DNA from: Dendrobium chrysotoxum
Taxonomy: Eukaryota; Streptophyta; Magnoliopsida; Asparagales; Orchidaceae
DNA length: 64,000 nt
Assembly (NCBI GenBank): GCA_019925795.1
Contig: CM034314.1
Location: 78,116,780 to 78,180,779, forward strand
Direction of reading: 5' to 3'
Numbering within the stretch: position 1 is the stretch's first letter; every line of letters starts with the position of its first letter. A program made the translations under genes and the position numbers. Shown here piece after piece: positions 22,907-36,300 of the stretch. The notes beneath the pieces were generated by a model. That model saw nothing but the letters and a program-made list of their open reading frames with translations. It was not told where the DNA came from and did not search any database.

Positions 22907-25900
22907 GGAGAAATTTGTTCCATATCTATGGGAGAACTAATACTTGTATTTTTGAGCACAATGGAAAGAAGATCAAGCTTATACCCTCCCAGCCAAAACC
23001 CCACAAACCCGAAGTCAAGCCAACCTCTGTCCAACCTAAAGGACTCCACTTCCTAACTGCTAAGGAAGTAGAGGTTGACATAAACCAAGGCTCACCCATG
23101 TATGCCCTTGTTGCTAGAGAAGTGACCTCTAACCTTGAGGAACCTATCCCCAAAGAAATAAAACCCCTTATCGAGACCTATCTTGATGTCTTCCCCGAAG
23201 ACCTACCCGATCACCTCCCACCTCTTAGAGACATCCAACATGTCATTGACTTAGTTCCCGGAGCATCTCTGCCCAACCTCCCTCACTACCGGATGAACCC
23301 TACGGAGCACGCTGAACTTAAAAGCAAGTGGATGAGCTACTGCAGCGCGGTTACATTAAAGAGAGCCTGAGCCCCTGTGCTGTTCCTGCACTACTAACCC
23401 CCAAGAAGGATGGCTCTTGGCGTATGTGTGTTGATAGCCGTGCTATCAACAAAATTACCGTCAAGTATTGATTCCCCATTCCCCGACTCGACGATATGTT
23501 AGATGTGATGACTGGTGCAACCCTATTCTCCAAGATTGATCTTAAGAGCGGTTATCACCAAATTAGGATTCGCCCTGGGATGAATGGAAGACAGCCTTTA
23601 AAACTAAGGACGGTTTGTATGAATGGATGGTAATGCCTTTTGGCCTGAGTAACGCCCCTAGTACTTTTATGCGAGTTATGACCCAGGTCCTTCGACCCTT
23701 CTTAGGAAAATTTGTCGTCGTATACTTTGATGACTTTTTGATTTACAGTAACTCGGTGGAACAACATTTAGGACACTTGAAGCAAGTCTGTGAGGTCTTG
23801 AGGAGGGAACAGTTATACGCCAACCCAAAGAAGTGCATGTTTCTCACAGATAGTATCACCTTTCTGGGATTTATTATTTCTTCGCAAGGAATTTCAGCTG
23901 ACCCTGAAAAGGTTAGAGCTATCAATGAATGGCCTGTACCGACAAACATTAGAGACGTTCGGAGTTTTCATGGATTGGCCACTTTCTATCGACGTTTTAT
24001 TAGGAATTTTAGTACTATAGTGGCACCAATAACGGACTGCTTAAAGAAAGGAGAGTTTCACTGGAGTTTAGCTGCCACTAAAGCATTTGAGGAAATTAAG
24101 AGAAAAATGGTTGAGGCCCCAGTTATGCGTCTACCTGATTTTTCTAAAGTCTTTGAGGTTACTTGTGACGCATTTGGTATTGGTATTGGAGGAGTTTTAT
24201 CGCAAGAAGGACACCCCGTTGCCTATTTTAGCGAAAAACTAAACGATATCCGGCAACGATATTCCACCTATGATAAGGAGTTTTATGCGATCATTCAATC
24301 CCTTAGATATTGGAGGCATTATCTCTTGCCTCAAGAGTTTGTAATATTTTCGGATCATGAGGCTCTACGCTACATTAACTCACAAAAGAAACTCAATGCC
24401 CGTCATGGCCGTTGGGTTGAGTTCCTGCAAGAATACACCTATACGATTAGACATAAAGCAGGAATTGAGAACAAGGCCGCGGATGCCTTAATTCGTCGGA
24501 TGATGGTTGCCCGTGAGATGAGAACTGAAGTAATTGGTTTTGAACGACTCAAAGAAGACTATTTGGACTGCCCTGATTTCAAAGAAATTTATTCCCTGTT
24601 AGCTAATGGAAGTGAACGTATTACGGATGATTTCTTTGTGGAAAACGGATACTTGTTTAAGTCTCAGAAATTGTGTATCCCCAACACCTCTCTTCGAGAA
24701 TTCCTTGTTTGGGAATTACACGCTGGAGGCTTAGCAGGGCACTTTGGACAAGCCAAGACCATTGCCGCAGTTGAACATAGGTTTTTTTGGCCCAGCCTCA
24801 AACGGGATGTTAGTAGACTAATTAAGCGGTGTCACACTTGTCAGTTGGCTAAGCAAAGGAAGCAAAATACCGGTCTTTATACTCAACTTCCAGTTCCCAA
24901 TTGCCCATGGCAAGATGTCAGCATGGATTTTGTTTTAGGTTTACCCAAGACCATTAGGAAGCATGACTCGGTGTGTGTCGTAGTAGACCGTTTCTCCAAG
25001 ATGGCCCATTTCCTTCCTTGTTCTAAAACTTTTGATGCCTCGCGGATCGCTAAACTTTATTTTGATGAAATCGTCAGACTTCACGGTTTACCCAAGACTA
25101 TAGTGTCCGATAGGGATGTTAAGTTCACTAGTTACTTTTGGAAGACTTTGTGGCATAAGATGGGTACCAAACTCCAATTCTCCTCTGCTTTCCACCCACA
25201 AACGGACGGTCAGACTGAAGTTGTCAATAGGAGCTTAGGTAATCTTCTTAGGACTTTAGTGGGTGAACATATCCGGGATTGGGATTCCAAACTTCCAATA
25301 GCTGAATTTGCTTATAACAATTCTGTTAATCGAACAACAGGTATGAGTCCGGCTGAAATTGTGTATGGCTTCCAACCTAGGCAACCAATAGATTTGATTC
25401 CAATGGGTCCTAAGTTTAGAACATCTGAGTCAGCATCTGCATTTGCATCACATTTACAGGAATTGCATAAGGAAATTAATAACAGAATTGAACAGAGCAA
25501 CGCCAACTATAAACTTAATGCGGACCTCAAGAAAAGATATAAAGAATTCAAAGTGGGAGATTTTGTAATGGTTCAGATTCGTCCGGAGCGGTTTCCGCAA
25601 GGAACCGTTAAGAAGTTACATACGAGAAGCGCAGGACCTTTCAAAATTATTTCCAAAATAAACAGTAATGCTTATGTGCTAGACCTTCCTGAAGGTTTTA
25701 ATATTAGCCCCACGTTTAACATTGAAGATCTCGTAGCCTATGAGGGTCCAGAGTTTAATCCCACCAATCCACTAAATAATGAGCCTTGTGTGACCCAACC
25801 TGGTGAGAACCCTAGCCTACCTCCACTCCCAAATATTCCTACTTTACCTACTGCGGAGAAAATTGAGGCAATACTTAGTGATGACATTATTTCCACTAAA

Positions 25901-26158
25901 GACGGTGGTCGCCAAAGGTATCTAGTTCAATGGACAGGGAAACCGGAGACGGAGAACACGTGGATTGACCGAGACGAGCTGCAGAGATTGGATCCAGATT
26001 TACTAGAGTGGTACGAGAGTTCCAGGGACACTTACTCGACGGGGTCGAGCTTTCTCCCACCTGGGGAGAATGATGAGGACATCAATCCAAGGTTTCGCCA
26101 CTTGTACCATCGACGGAGACATAGATCGACGGCCACGATTTGTAGTCTTTATTTTTGA
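22907..26158 (+). pseudogene. Chromovirus pol: RT, RNase H, integrase, chromodomain (broken)
   Basis: The N-terminal part (22915-23370) is the linker before RT with PEDLP and RDIQHVIDLVPGA, then a frameshift near 23320. The RT continues in another frame through KKDGSWRMCVD, an in-frame TGA at about 23469 (consistent with CGA to TGA), and a second frameshift near 23580. From 23615 one frame runs 847 codons: RT with the catalytic YFDD motif, RNase H (TCDAFGIGIGGVL...YSTYDKEFYAI), a zinc-binding HHCC integrase N-domain (CHTCQLAK), and an integrase core with SMDFV, SDRDVKFTS and a PQTDGQTEVVNR glutamate. The C-domain ends in a chromodomain-like segment (RYLVQWTGKPETENTWI). The stop at 26156-26158 is about 88 bp inside the 3' LTR. 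It is the largest intact frame in the window but lacks gag and protease. Confidence 0.88.
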
Positions 26159-27630
26159 TGTATTTTTGCATGCTTATTTATGTATTTTCAGTTTTCCAGT
26201 TCTACCCTTAGGGTATTGAGTCTCTATTGTAGCCCCGAGGGCATAGTTGTCGTTTATTTTATTTTCTAGTTTTTGAGACCTATATATTAAGGTCTCCATG
26301 CATTGTATTATTATTGAATTATTGAATGAAAATTTGCTCCACTAGATTTGATCTCTTAGTGAGTTCATGAGAGGAGAGAGATCTCTTTGTGAGTTCTAAA
26401 ATTCTTGTTCAATAGCTCTTTGTGAGGTTTGGAGGGAAATTACATTGAGGCCAAGTTCTCCCCTCTTTACCCAAAACCGGTGGCACCTTTGGGCTCCAAA
26501 CCGCCGGCCACCTCCTCCTCATCCCTCCCAACAACAAGCCTCCACCCCTCCCTACCGCCGGCCACCTGCTCCACTCCCAGCCGCCGGCTCAACCGCCGGC
26601 CCTCCCCCAAACCGCCGCCTCTCCCTAGCCAACCCGCCGGCCCCTCATGATCCATGGCCAAAATCTGAAATCAATTATTTAGGGCATTTACTCACTTTCC
26701 TAAAATAAGTTCAACCAATTAGGAAAGGTATTTAATTAGAATTTTGAATTCAAATTCTAATTTCAAATACTTGCCTAATCCTAAAACTTAAATTAGGAAA
26801 TATCTTTATTTACTTAAATCTGAGATTAAAATCAGATTTGATTTTAATCTCTAATTACTCCTTGGGGCCCACCTACTTAAAACCAAGTCCCCTCTCTCCA
26901 CCTCCTACATGGCCGGCCCCCTTCCCTTTGTTTTCCCTCTCCCAAATTAAACTCTAAGCCCTCCAAATCAGCCCCAATCACCTCCCATAGCCGCCCCTTC
27001 CCCCCTCCCCTTTGGAATTAATTTGGCAAGTCAAAATTAGTTCCTCTTCCCTCCAAATTATCCCAAAATCTGAGCTAATTTCAGATTCGCTGAAATGGCC
27101 CTACCTCTCCTCTCCCTCCTTACACTTACCTTCTCCCTCACATCTAGACAAGCATGAATGGCCGATCCGGACGTTGATCACGGATTCGTTGAAGACGATC
27201 AAGGAAGAGCCCATCCTCCCGGGCTGTTGGTACATCATCAACCATCAACCCACTCCTCCTACTCCGGTTACTTCTCCAACGACTAGTATCTTACGCGGCA
27301 CATGTCTCCTAGTGGCATCCCTAAGTTTGTTTGCAACATTCTTCCGCTAAACCCCACCATCATGAGTTGAGTAAGGGATCTCTAGGTGAAGTTCTAAATT
27401 TTAAACATTGGGCTTTGTTAAGACGCCATTACATTTACTTTAATTTTTGGATGGTAATTTGCAAGACTTGTAATCTCTAAATGTTACTACTTGCTATTAT
27501 TTAATTTCTTTGCTAAAAATTCTTAAATCCAACTTGAGCATGTAATGAGTTTATCTTTGACAACGCAAAATTCTCTTATGTTTTAGTTTTCTAATAGCAA
27601 TTCCTGTTGCATCTTATTTGTTTCACATCA
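26071..27630 (+). repeat. 3' LTR of Ty3 chromovirus (1560 bp)
   Basis: Partner of 21324-22886, preceded by the polypurine tract and followed by the target duplication CCTAT. The first 88 bp also encode the C-terminal tail of the pol frame. It lacks three bases present in the 5' copy near 21428 (GCATGTTGC versus GCATGC). Confidence 0.9.
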
Positions 27631-27853
27631 CCTATAGATTGGAGAAATTTTGTCTGCCGTGTTTTTAGAATAATGCGTCTTAGAATTAACTTGCATTGAG
27701 TGAAAATTGGATCTAGAGAACAGCTGCCAACATGTCGAATTTTGGTTATTTTTCTGCTTGTAGGTATTAAAATGATATTGACCCCGACCCCTGTAATTTG
27801 ATCTCAAATACTCCCAACCACTCTTGACTGATCTTTCTCATAATATATAAAAT

Positions 27854-28202
27854 ATGGAGCGACCACAAAAACAGTTTTGCTTGCCAATTTTTGGTAAATC
27901 TGGTTATTATGGCAATCTTGCTTGTAGTCTAGGTACGTCTTATCCAGGAATTTCTATGGCAAGCCGTGATCTCCCTGCATCTCCTATTGGACCAAGTAGT
28001 CGTTTGAGGCATGGTCCACTGAACATGTATTTTCTTTCTAGCATGAGAAACTTTTCAGGAAAGGCCATGGGTTCTTGCCATTTAGATAATGGTGGCAATA
28101 CGAATGATGGCGATCATGCGTCCTCATTTCCAGAGGAGTTCAAAAACAACCAGGCAAAATGTTTTGAACTTTCAGATCAATTGTTCATGCAGTTGAGTTC
28201 AG
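27854..28202 (+). other. Unidentified exon-like open frame
   Basis: An ATG-initiated frame of about 116 codons (MERPQKQFCL...; SRLRHGPLNMYF; ...QLFMQLSSG). It runs into a plausible splice donor (CAG before GTACCT at 28203). Further exon-like patches follow downstream: about 28971-29077, including EEQRLRGNREYCRSTSNA before a stop, and about 29875-29990, including STNELILDALSDNLYNQIRI before a stop. Composition is coding-like, but I do not recognise the family. Simple joining of the first two patches does not keep a common frame. It is probably a decayed multi-exon gene, or a fragment carried by an unrecognised element. Confidence 0.3.
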
Positions 28203-31200
28203 GTACCTTATGTGTAGGTGTTCTAGTGATTTATTATTGTTATTTTTCATACATTTTATGGCCTCATCATTATGAATGACATCTCTAATATTATGATGTG
28301 GTACTTTTGCTTTCTCTGGCTATCCTTGAAATGATTATCAGCACATCAATTCTTGAGATTTCCTTTGACCTTGCTGTATATTTTTTGAGCTCGTCTTCAC
28401 TTTGTTATGTTGGAAGAGTTGGGAATTGTGGGATAAGAATGTGTCACCAAATCTTGATAAACTCTAACTTTATTATAATGTTTCCTACTTTTATATCAAT
28501 ATTGCATCCAAAAGTGCTTTCTTGATATCAGCTGGTTTTGAACTGTATATTTCTTAATGCCATTTTTATAGATGCTTCCATCTTAACGGTTGGTTTGAAC
28601 TTTATATTCCCTAAAGCCTATTTATGGATGCTTGCATCTTAACTCCTGCTCCTCTTATGTTGTGCTCACGCTGTGGTTGCCAAGCTGTTAGTAGGGTTTG
28701 AGTGATGATATGACGTTGTTGTTGCCAAGCTATTACAGTATATGATTTCTAATGATTTCTCTATTAGCCCTACTCATGTTAGTAGAGTAGATGATTTATA
28801 TTATATTTCTGATCTTTTTCGCTTCTTTAAGAAAAGAAAGGTCATTGCTTGATGACTGTGCTGAACTACTAGCTTTTGCAGGAGAGTAGCTGGTATGATT
28901 TGAATTATCCTTGTTCGTATGCATGCACATGATTAAGTCGTGGATGAGCTGTGATGTCGTATTGTCCTAGTTCAGATGAAGAGCAAAGGTTGAGGGGGAA
29001 CCGAGAATACTGCCGCTCAACAAGCAATGCATAACTCTATTATCTCAAGAATAACAATGGAGGATACAGTCAAGCAGGTATGAGACTTACTAAGTTTTGA
29101 GTTTGAAACCCAAAATATTAAGAGTAATGAATCTGTATTAGATTATTTGTTTATTCAATTGTCAATAACATAAAATCATATGGTGAACAAATTATTGAAA
29201 AATTGTTGTCTTGAGAAGTCTAGGATCATGTCCTCTGTCATTTTTTGGCCTTATTATATATAAGTTAATTGGATACTGCATTGTCAAAACAGAACTTAGC
29301 TAAACTATTTTGTGTTAATTTGTCATTTTAAAATTGAACTTTTACATGGTAAAATCGTCATTCAGATAAGAAAATTATGGATTAGATATAAGAAGTGAAC
29401 TGTCATCTAGCTAATGAAATTAAAGGAGGCATGTTATCCATCCAATCCACTGCTCTTTTCTAATAACTCGGAATCTAATTTCATAAGATTGTATTATATA
29501 AAAACCTGAGGAGATTTTTTTGTTATGAGCATTTTCTGAGCTTCACCATACATCACACATGTGCTTGAATAGATCCAGAATTATTGAAGTAGCTGCAGTA
29601 ATGTTATGGTAGTACTTGTATGGCAAAGCAGCCAAATCAAACTTCAAGATAGCATCCTGTAATTCGGGTTCTTCTTTCTTCAACTTATGGTGTTCATTTG
29701 ACATCGTTTCTGATTACCTCTGTTAGCTACTTGTATGACAACCTACTTTCTTCTTATATTCAGCACTTATACTTATTTCTTTATTATAACATTGCTTTTC
29801 TAGGATCCCTAGGTTGTGCTAGAAGTCGCTCTGTAGAAAAGTGAAGTTTAGCACCAGATAGTAAGTTAAGTCCTCCGATTCCATCCACATATCCCAAGTC
29901 TCATGGAATTTACCAATCAAGTACAAATGAACTTATCTTGGACGCTCTATCGGACAACCTCTACAATCAAATTAGAATCATACCGAATTGAAGATAGGAA
30001 GATGATTGGCCCCTGAGAGGCTATCTAATGGGCCAGACAACTACCCATTCATGTTCTTATGATTGATGGGAGCTCTTTTTTTGCTTTTCAAGGTACATAT
30101 TTTATGGGGCTCTAGTTTTTTTGTCATTTATTACAGCAGATTGATTTTATAGTATTGTCCTTTTTGAATTATGTGTAATTTAATTCTTTGATCAAGTACA
30201 TATGAAGTCTAGAGTAATCTATTTTAGACTACAGAGAGTTTAAAGACTATGTAATGTTATATTTATGAACTAAATTTTGTATTTAATTTTGAGAAAAAAA
30301 TTTATGGGAGTTCTCATATATGTGATGTCTAGATATTTGTAATTGATTTTGAGTGATATTACGACCAAGTTTACATAGGTTGTTGAATTCCTTTTAGATG
30401 TTAGGAACTTCTTTTAGCGATTCAAAAGTCTTCTAATCAAATGAGAATTCATTTTCTAAATGAACTATCTTTACTCTTTTAACTCTCAATAAGTAATCTC
30501 ATAGCAATCCAACTCCGACCAACTCTCTACACTCGGATGTTTCTCCATCGATGTGCATGCAATCTTATGGATCCAAATCTCTTACGTTTCATCTAGCCTA
30601 ATCCAGTAATAAATTCACTATGTGAATTCTTTATTTTTTAAGTAAAGCCTCCGCATGCATTTGTAACAGCAACTCGTCATGCTTCATGTCTAGCGATGTT
30701 TATAGCGTGAGGGATCTCATTCTCTTAACTCATTTGAGTCTGGAACAATCTCTGGTGGATATCATAAGTAACATACAATGTTTGAATCCAACCAATACAT
30801 GCCTTCATACTGCATCTTTAACTTTGCATCATCTATTCACTAATCACTTTCTTTTGCCCGCTTTTACTTACTTTTATTCCAGCAATTTATATCTTCACCT
30901 ACGGGTTCTATATCAGCTATCTTCTGAATCTCTTGTCTTAGTAATTAATGAATCTTTTGTTGATTAGTTATTGATATGATCCTTCTTTTGGGAGAAAAGC
31001 TAACATTTTTATCATCATCATCTCTCAGAATTGCAGTTTCTATAAGATAGTTCTCTCGTCAGAAAGAACGTTTAGGCCATGACTTTGGGAGGAAACCATC
31101 TTTCAAGGGGCTCAGATGTTCTTTCCCCTGTACTGTGATTGTCAGTGGTAGACATCTTCTATCATGGGTGAAAACTAGTACAACTTACATATAAACGAAT

Positions 31201-32562
31201 GTACAACCTCTTGAAGATCATCAGGATTGAAATCATTTTCATCAAGACATGATAGTAAATTGACATACTTGGGATGCAAAACTTGTTAACAAAAGGTTCG
31301 CATTTGCATTGATTTTTAGCATACATTTGTCAAATATTAATCATTGTAAAATTAAAAAATGTTAAATAGTTTGTAGTTTGTCTTAAATATTGAACACAAT
31401 TAGATTATTAGTCACAATTAGACTTGAGCCTATATGCATGTATGATTATTGCAAGCATCTGCGGACATGATAAAACTCAAATGCATTTTTCGAACTTTGC
31501 TCACACTTTAGTCAAGTCTTAGTTGAATCTTATTTGAACATTGATCGAATCATGTTCGGATCTTATTTGAATAGAGTTCCAATATTGTTGGAACCTTGTT
31601 CAGAAATATGAAGAAGGTTCAAATATAAGTCGTTGATCTATTATAAAAGCCAATACAATCTGAAAATGTAAGTGCCATTGGCTGCATTTTTTAAACATTT
31701 ATGCGGCAATGAAGACTGATCTCAAACTATTTCGTCCAAATAAATTCGGATAGATTAATAAAAAAAGCAGCAGTGTCACCCGATCACTGATGCAAGCTTC
31801 ATCAGTGTTCTAATTTCTTAAACTAAATTAGGCTACAGTCAACTCATAAAAGAGGTTTCCAATTAAGTCTTCATCTGGGTTAATTTTTTAACTATTTTTT
31901 TAGTGCGAAAATATCTTGTACAAAATTTTTTTTGAATTATAAATTTTTGTACTGAAAAACTCTTTTAGAAAGCATTAAGAAAGTCGCCCCAAACGAAGCT
32001 TAAATCTGATAACTATAATCTTTGCATTATGAATTATGATGGATCAGTTAGTGTTTGTTTGTAAGCACAATTGAAGAATTCATCCAATTTTTTTCTCAAC
32101 ACAAATGCAGCTTCAAATCTCAATATTTAAAGAGTTTTCTATGGCTCTTCCTCGAGTGCTCAGAAAAATGTGCATTATAAGATTATTAGTTCAGCTATTT
32201 CTATTCAAGTATAAATAATCACTGGAATAAAAGAAGAATATAAATTACAAGAATGGCTTTATTTTATCTATAAATCAAGAATATAAGAACATAACACATT
32301 CATTGGCATTGTTCATCCTTGAAACTTGCTGCCTTTGAGGAAGGCAGAAGGGGTATTGGGACTGCAAGCAGCAAGGAACAGTAGGTAGCAATGGATGAAT
32401 CAGGAAAAAGCCCCTAAATTTCTTTCCACCAACAGCAAAAGGGAAAGAAAGAAATATATTATTTCAAAAAATAACAATGTTCCTTGCAAACCGATTACTC
32501 AAACTGAATTTACAAGGGAAAAATGATGTCATGCTACACAAAAAAATTAAGAAAAGATTGTC
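28203..32562. other. Mostly noncoding, gene remnants possible
   Basis: Apart from the two exon-like patches described with the frame at 27854, a degenerate TTGAAC-word patch at 31495-31625 and a MITE relative near 31895-32010, I see no feature. The frame at 30686-30967 is leucine- and serine-rich with no recognisable motif. Confidence 0.4.
31895..32010. mobile_element. Decayed MITE of the GGGACGGCTTTCTTACTG family
   Basis: The right end reads ACTGAAAAACTCTTTTAGAA, then GCATTAAGAAAGTCGCCCCA and AACGAAGC. It matches the inverted terminus of the better copies at 38849 and 41566. The left end (near 31900) is strongly degraded. Confidence 0.5.
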
Positions 32563-33278
32563 TCACGAAGAAACAGTAGCTGGATGGCTGGTGACCTGTG
32601 CATTGGGCTCCTTCAAGTGAAGAATGCTTGAGAGTCCCCATCCCTTGGAATGCTTCTCTATTTCACAAAGTTTCTGCTTTAGAAGTTCCAACTCTTTGGC
32701 TATGTCCTCCTCTCTTTTCCTTAGCGCCTTCAAAATATATAAATGTGAATGAATGAACTTCAAAAAAAAAATTGTCCGGCTAAGGGAAAATTATTTTGTG
32801 CGGACACGACCAATCAGAATGCGCTACGTCAGTAGTACCGAGCACGGTACCAAGTTTTGTACTGAGCAGGGGGGTGATGTGACACATTCTGGTTGGTCTC
32901 TGGACCGCATTCGGCGTCCGCACAGAATAATTTCCCCCGACTAAGAGCCAGTTTAGGTTGTAGAATTATTATATAACAAATAGGTTTTTTAAAGCTGTTG
33001 TGGTCTTATAATTTCTTTTCTTTTTAAGAAATTGGATAATAATTTTCTTAAAACTACCACACTACTAATAATTCGGCTGTAAAAAATTGCTTTATTGCAT
33101 CAATTCATAAAAAAATAGTAAGAAAGTTATAGCAAAATAATAGCCTGACAACTGCATGGAAAGCACAGTTTTGAAAAACTTGTCCCCAAACATATCCTAA
33201 GGGTATCTTTTTACAGCTTTACTTTAAAGACAACTATCATGCAACTCCCAAATGCTTTCCTAATAAGAACCTAGCAAT

Positions 33279-33314
<36 letters not shown>

Positions 33315-36300
33315 CACTCTTAACTTAGAAGCTAATAAGATTACTTCCCTTTCTCTCTCACACTTGATCTTGATCCAATGTTAGTCTTGAATAATCACAT
33401 GATATGATCATAGAGCTAGATAGAGTTCCAACATTTCAGTTCAACGAGCACGGATTCATGGCCCCTATGAGAAACAAGACATGTTGATTAGGCTAAAGGC
33501 TAAACTTTGGCAATGAAGAGTCAACTTTGTAAGAACACCACCAACCAAAATATATGTCATAATGGGCATTTGAGCTAAATAAAGGAGCCTTATGGTAGGA
33601 TAGTGTAGGCTAAAATGGTTGGAACATAATATCCTTCCCAATATTGGAAATCAACCAAGTTCCGAATTCGATGTAGGTCCCTCTTGCCATTCATCCGCCA
33701 CCACTAGCTCTTCCTTCATAACTTGTAGAAAGCTGGAGGGTCACCCATCGACATAATGCCCAAATTCCTTTCCCTAAAAATTTGAGGATATCACAAGTTT
33801 TGCACAAGGAATAAAGAGCATAAAGAGGGGTAATCTCTATCATCTTCGCTCTAGAGATTATGGAGGAATGCTCTCCTTCAACTTTAAGATGCTTTATTTG
33901 GAGAGTTTTCGACGCAATGCCAATCTTCCTGATCAAATTGTTGGATTTAAGCCCACCATAGCCTTTTGATATTATACCCTACATATTTTTTTTTTACCAC
34001 CATAAAGGATATCACTCAATGATTGTTCAATCGGCCGTCCCACAAAAATTATAAAAGGCACTCAACATCATTTTAAGTCTAAAGATTATTAAAAATATAT
34101 ATCTATAAATCCTACAGAATAACACAATGACCCTGATCCTTTTTTTCAAGTTATTCGAAAAGATTTTTTCGGTCATTAAAAAATACTTAAAATACCCAAA
34201 GATATTCAAAAGTTGGTGATAACGTGATATTTAAATATATTAGAAAAACATAGGATGAGGAATGCCCATTACAGTTGCCTCCAAAGGTAGGGATGACATG
34301 ATCCGTGACCTATAGCACTACATTAAAAACAATGTAGCCATTTACAAATTGATGGAGCTGACTATTCTGCCAAGGACCCAAACTGCTCTAGCCAATTACA
34401 GTTGATCAAATGATGGTAGGTTTTCATACTATTTTCAATCATTTGATGGACATAAAATGAGGAAAGAAACAATCACAAGAGAAAATGACAAGGTTAAACC
34501 AATATAGATTTTGTTGCCTTAGTTTGCATGCCAATAAGTTGATTGTCGAGTTTGTGTGGCAGCAACTCTCCAAGCTAAATTCCATAGAAAAGGGGTGTTG
34601 AGGATCACTATTGTTAATGTTACTGCCATTAAATGTATTGGAGTAGGTCAAACAACGGATATGCTCAACCATGCTCTCTTGAAACACTTTGTTTGGGCTA
34701 CTTTGAGTATCTGGCTATTAACTAGCCATGACTCTTATGTCTCTTGCACTCAAATTATTTTGAATAAATGATGCATGTCGGACATAACAACAACAACATC
34801 AAGACGAGGTAGATAATGAAGTTTAGGTATAAAATATGTTTTATTTGGAGAGTTTTCGACGCAACGCCAACCTTCCTGATCAAATTGTTGGATTTAAGCC
34901 CACCATAGCCTTTTGATATTATACCCTACATATATTTTTTTTACCACCATAAAGGATATCACTCAATGATTGTTCAATCAGCCGTCCCACAAAAATTATA
35001 AAAGGCACTCAACCTCATTTTAAGTCTAAAGATTATTAAAAATATGTATCTATAAATCCTACAGAATAACACAATGACCCTGATCCTTTTTTTCAAGTTA
35101 ATCGAAAAGATTTTTCCGGTCATTAAAAAATACTTAAAATACCCAAAGATATTCAAAAGTTGGTGATGACGTGATAGTTAAATATATTAGAAAAACATAG
35201 GATGAGGAATGCCCATTACAGTTGCCTCCAAAGGTAGGGATGACATGATCCGTGACCTATAGCACTACATTAAAAACAATGTAGCCATTTACAAATTGAT
35301 GGAGCTGACTCTTCTGCCAAGGACCCAAACTGCTCTAGCCAATTACAGTTGATCAAATGATGGTAGCTTTTCATACTATTTTCAATCATTTGATGGACAT
35401 AAAATGAGGAAAGAAACAATCACAAGAGAAAATGACAAGGTTAAAACAATATAGATTTTGTTGCCTTAGTTTGCATGCCACTAAGTTGATTGTCGAGTTT
35501 GTGTGGCAGCAACCCTCCAAGCTAAATTCCATAGAAAGGGGGTGTTAAGGGTCACTATTGTTAATGTTACTGCCACTAATTGTGTTGGAGTAGGTCAAAC
35601 AACTCATATGCTCAACCATGCTCTCTTGAAACACTTTGGTTGGGCTATCTGGCTATTAACTAGCCATGACTCTTATATCTCTTGCAGTCAAACTATTTTA
35701 AATAACAATGATACATGTCGGACATCAACAACATCAAGCTTTTATCCCACCACGTGGGATTGGCAATATGAATCATTTTTTTCCATTGTGTCCTATTAAG
35801 AGTCAAAATCTCATTTAAATCTAATATATTCAATTAAAAAATAATAAATAGATGAAAAATGTATTCGGCGCATGTGCCACAAGTTAAGTGAAATAGTTAA
35901 AATGGAATAGTGGAAGAGTCGAAGGCTACTAAGAAACATTTAGAATTGAAAATGATAATTAAGCCCTAATTTTCTTTCATCCTTGGTGAATCATGTTTCC
36001 AGGTCTCTATCTCAATGTTGCATCCTTAGTAATGACATTCTATAACGATGTGACTGTGTTCTTCCTTCAGGAAACCAACCCAACCCATGAAATCACCCTA
36101 TAGCCCACCTCCAATACGATCCACCATCAAACTTGGTGCAATTCCTTTTGTTGTTCAATGAGTTATTGAAACAAATTTATAATTATATGAATTGGAGCAT
36201 ATGTATTTCATTTTTATTTATTTGTGTGATTAATATACCATGCTTTTAATTTATGGGATTTACATACATTACATATAAAACATTAGAATTTATATATTTA

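Larger units (their letters stand above)
21324..27630 (+). mobile_element. Ty3-type chromovirus, young but deleted (CRM-like?)
   Basis: Two near-identical LTRs enclose pol sequence. The outer flanks are CCTAT (21319-21323) and CCTAT (27631-27635), a 5-bp target duplication. A polypurine tract (CTGGGGAGAA) immediately precedes the 3' LTR. The whole of gag and the protease are missing: only about 20 bp separate the end of the 5' LTR from the linker upstream of RT. The integrase is followed by a chromodomain-like tail and the frame runs into the 3' LTR, a feature I associate with CRM-type centromeric retrotransposons. That clade assignment is tentative, and Tekay is the alternative. High LTR identity implies recent insertion. 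Confidence 0.85.
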
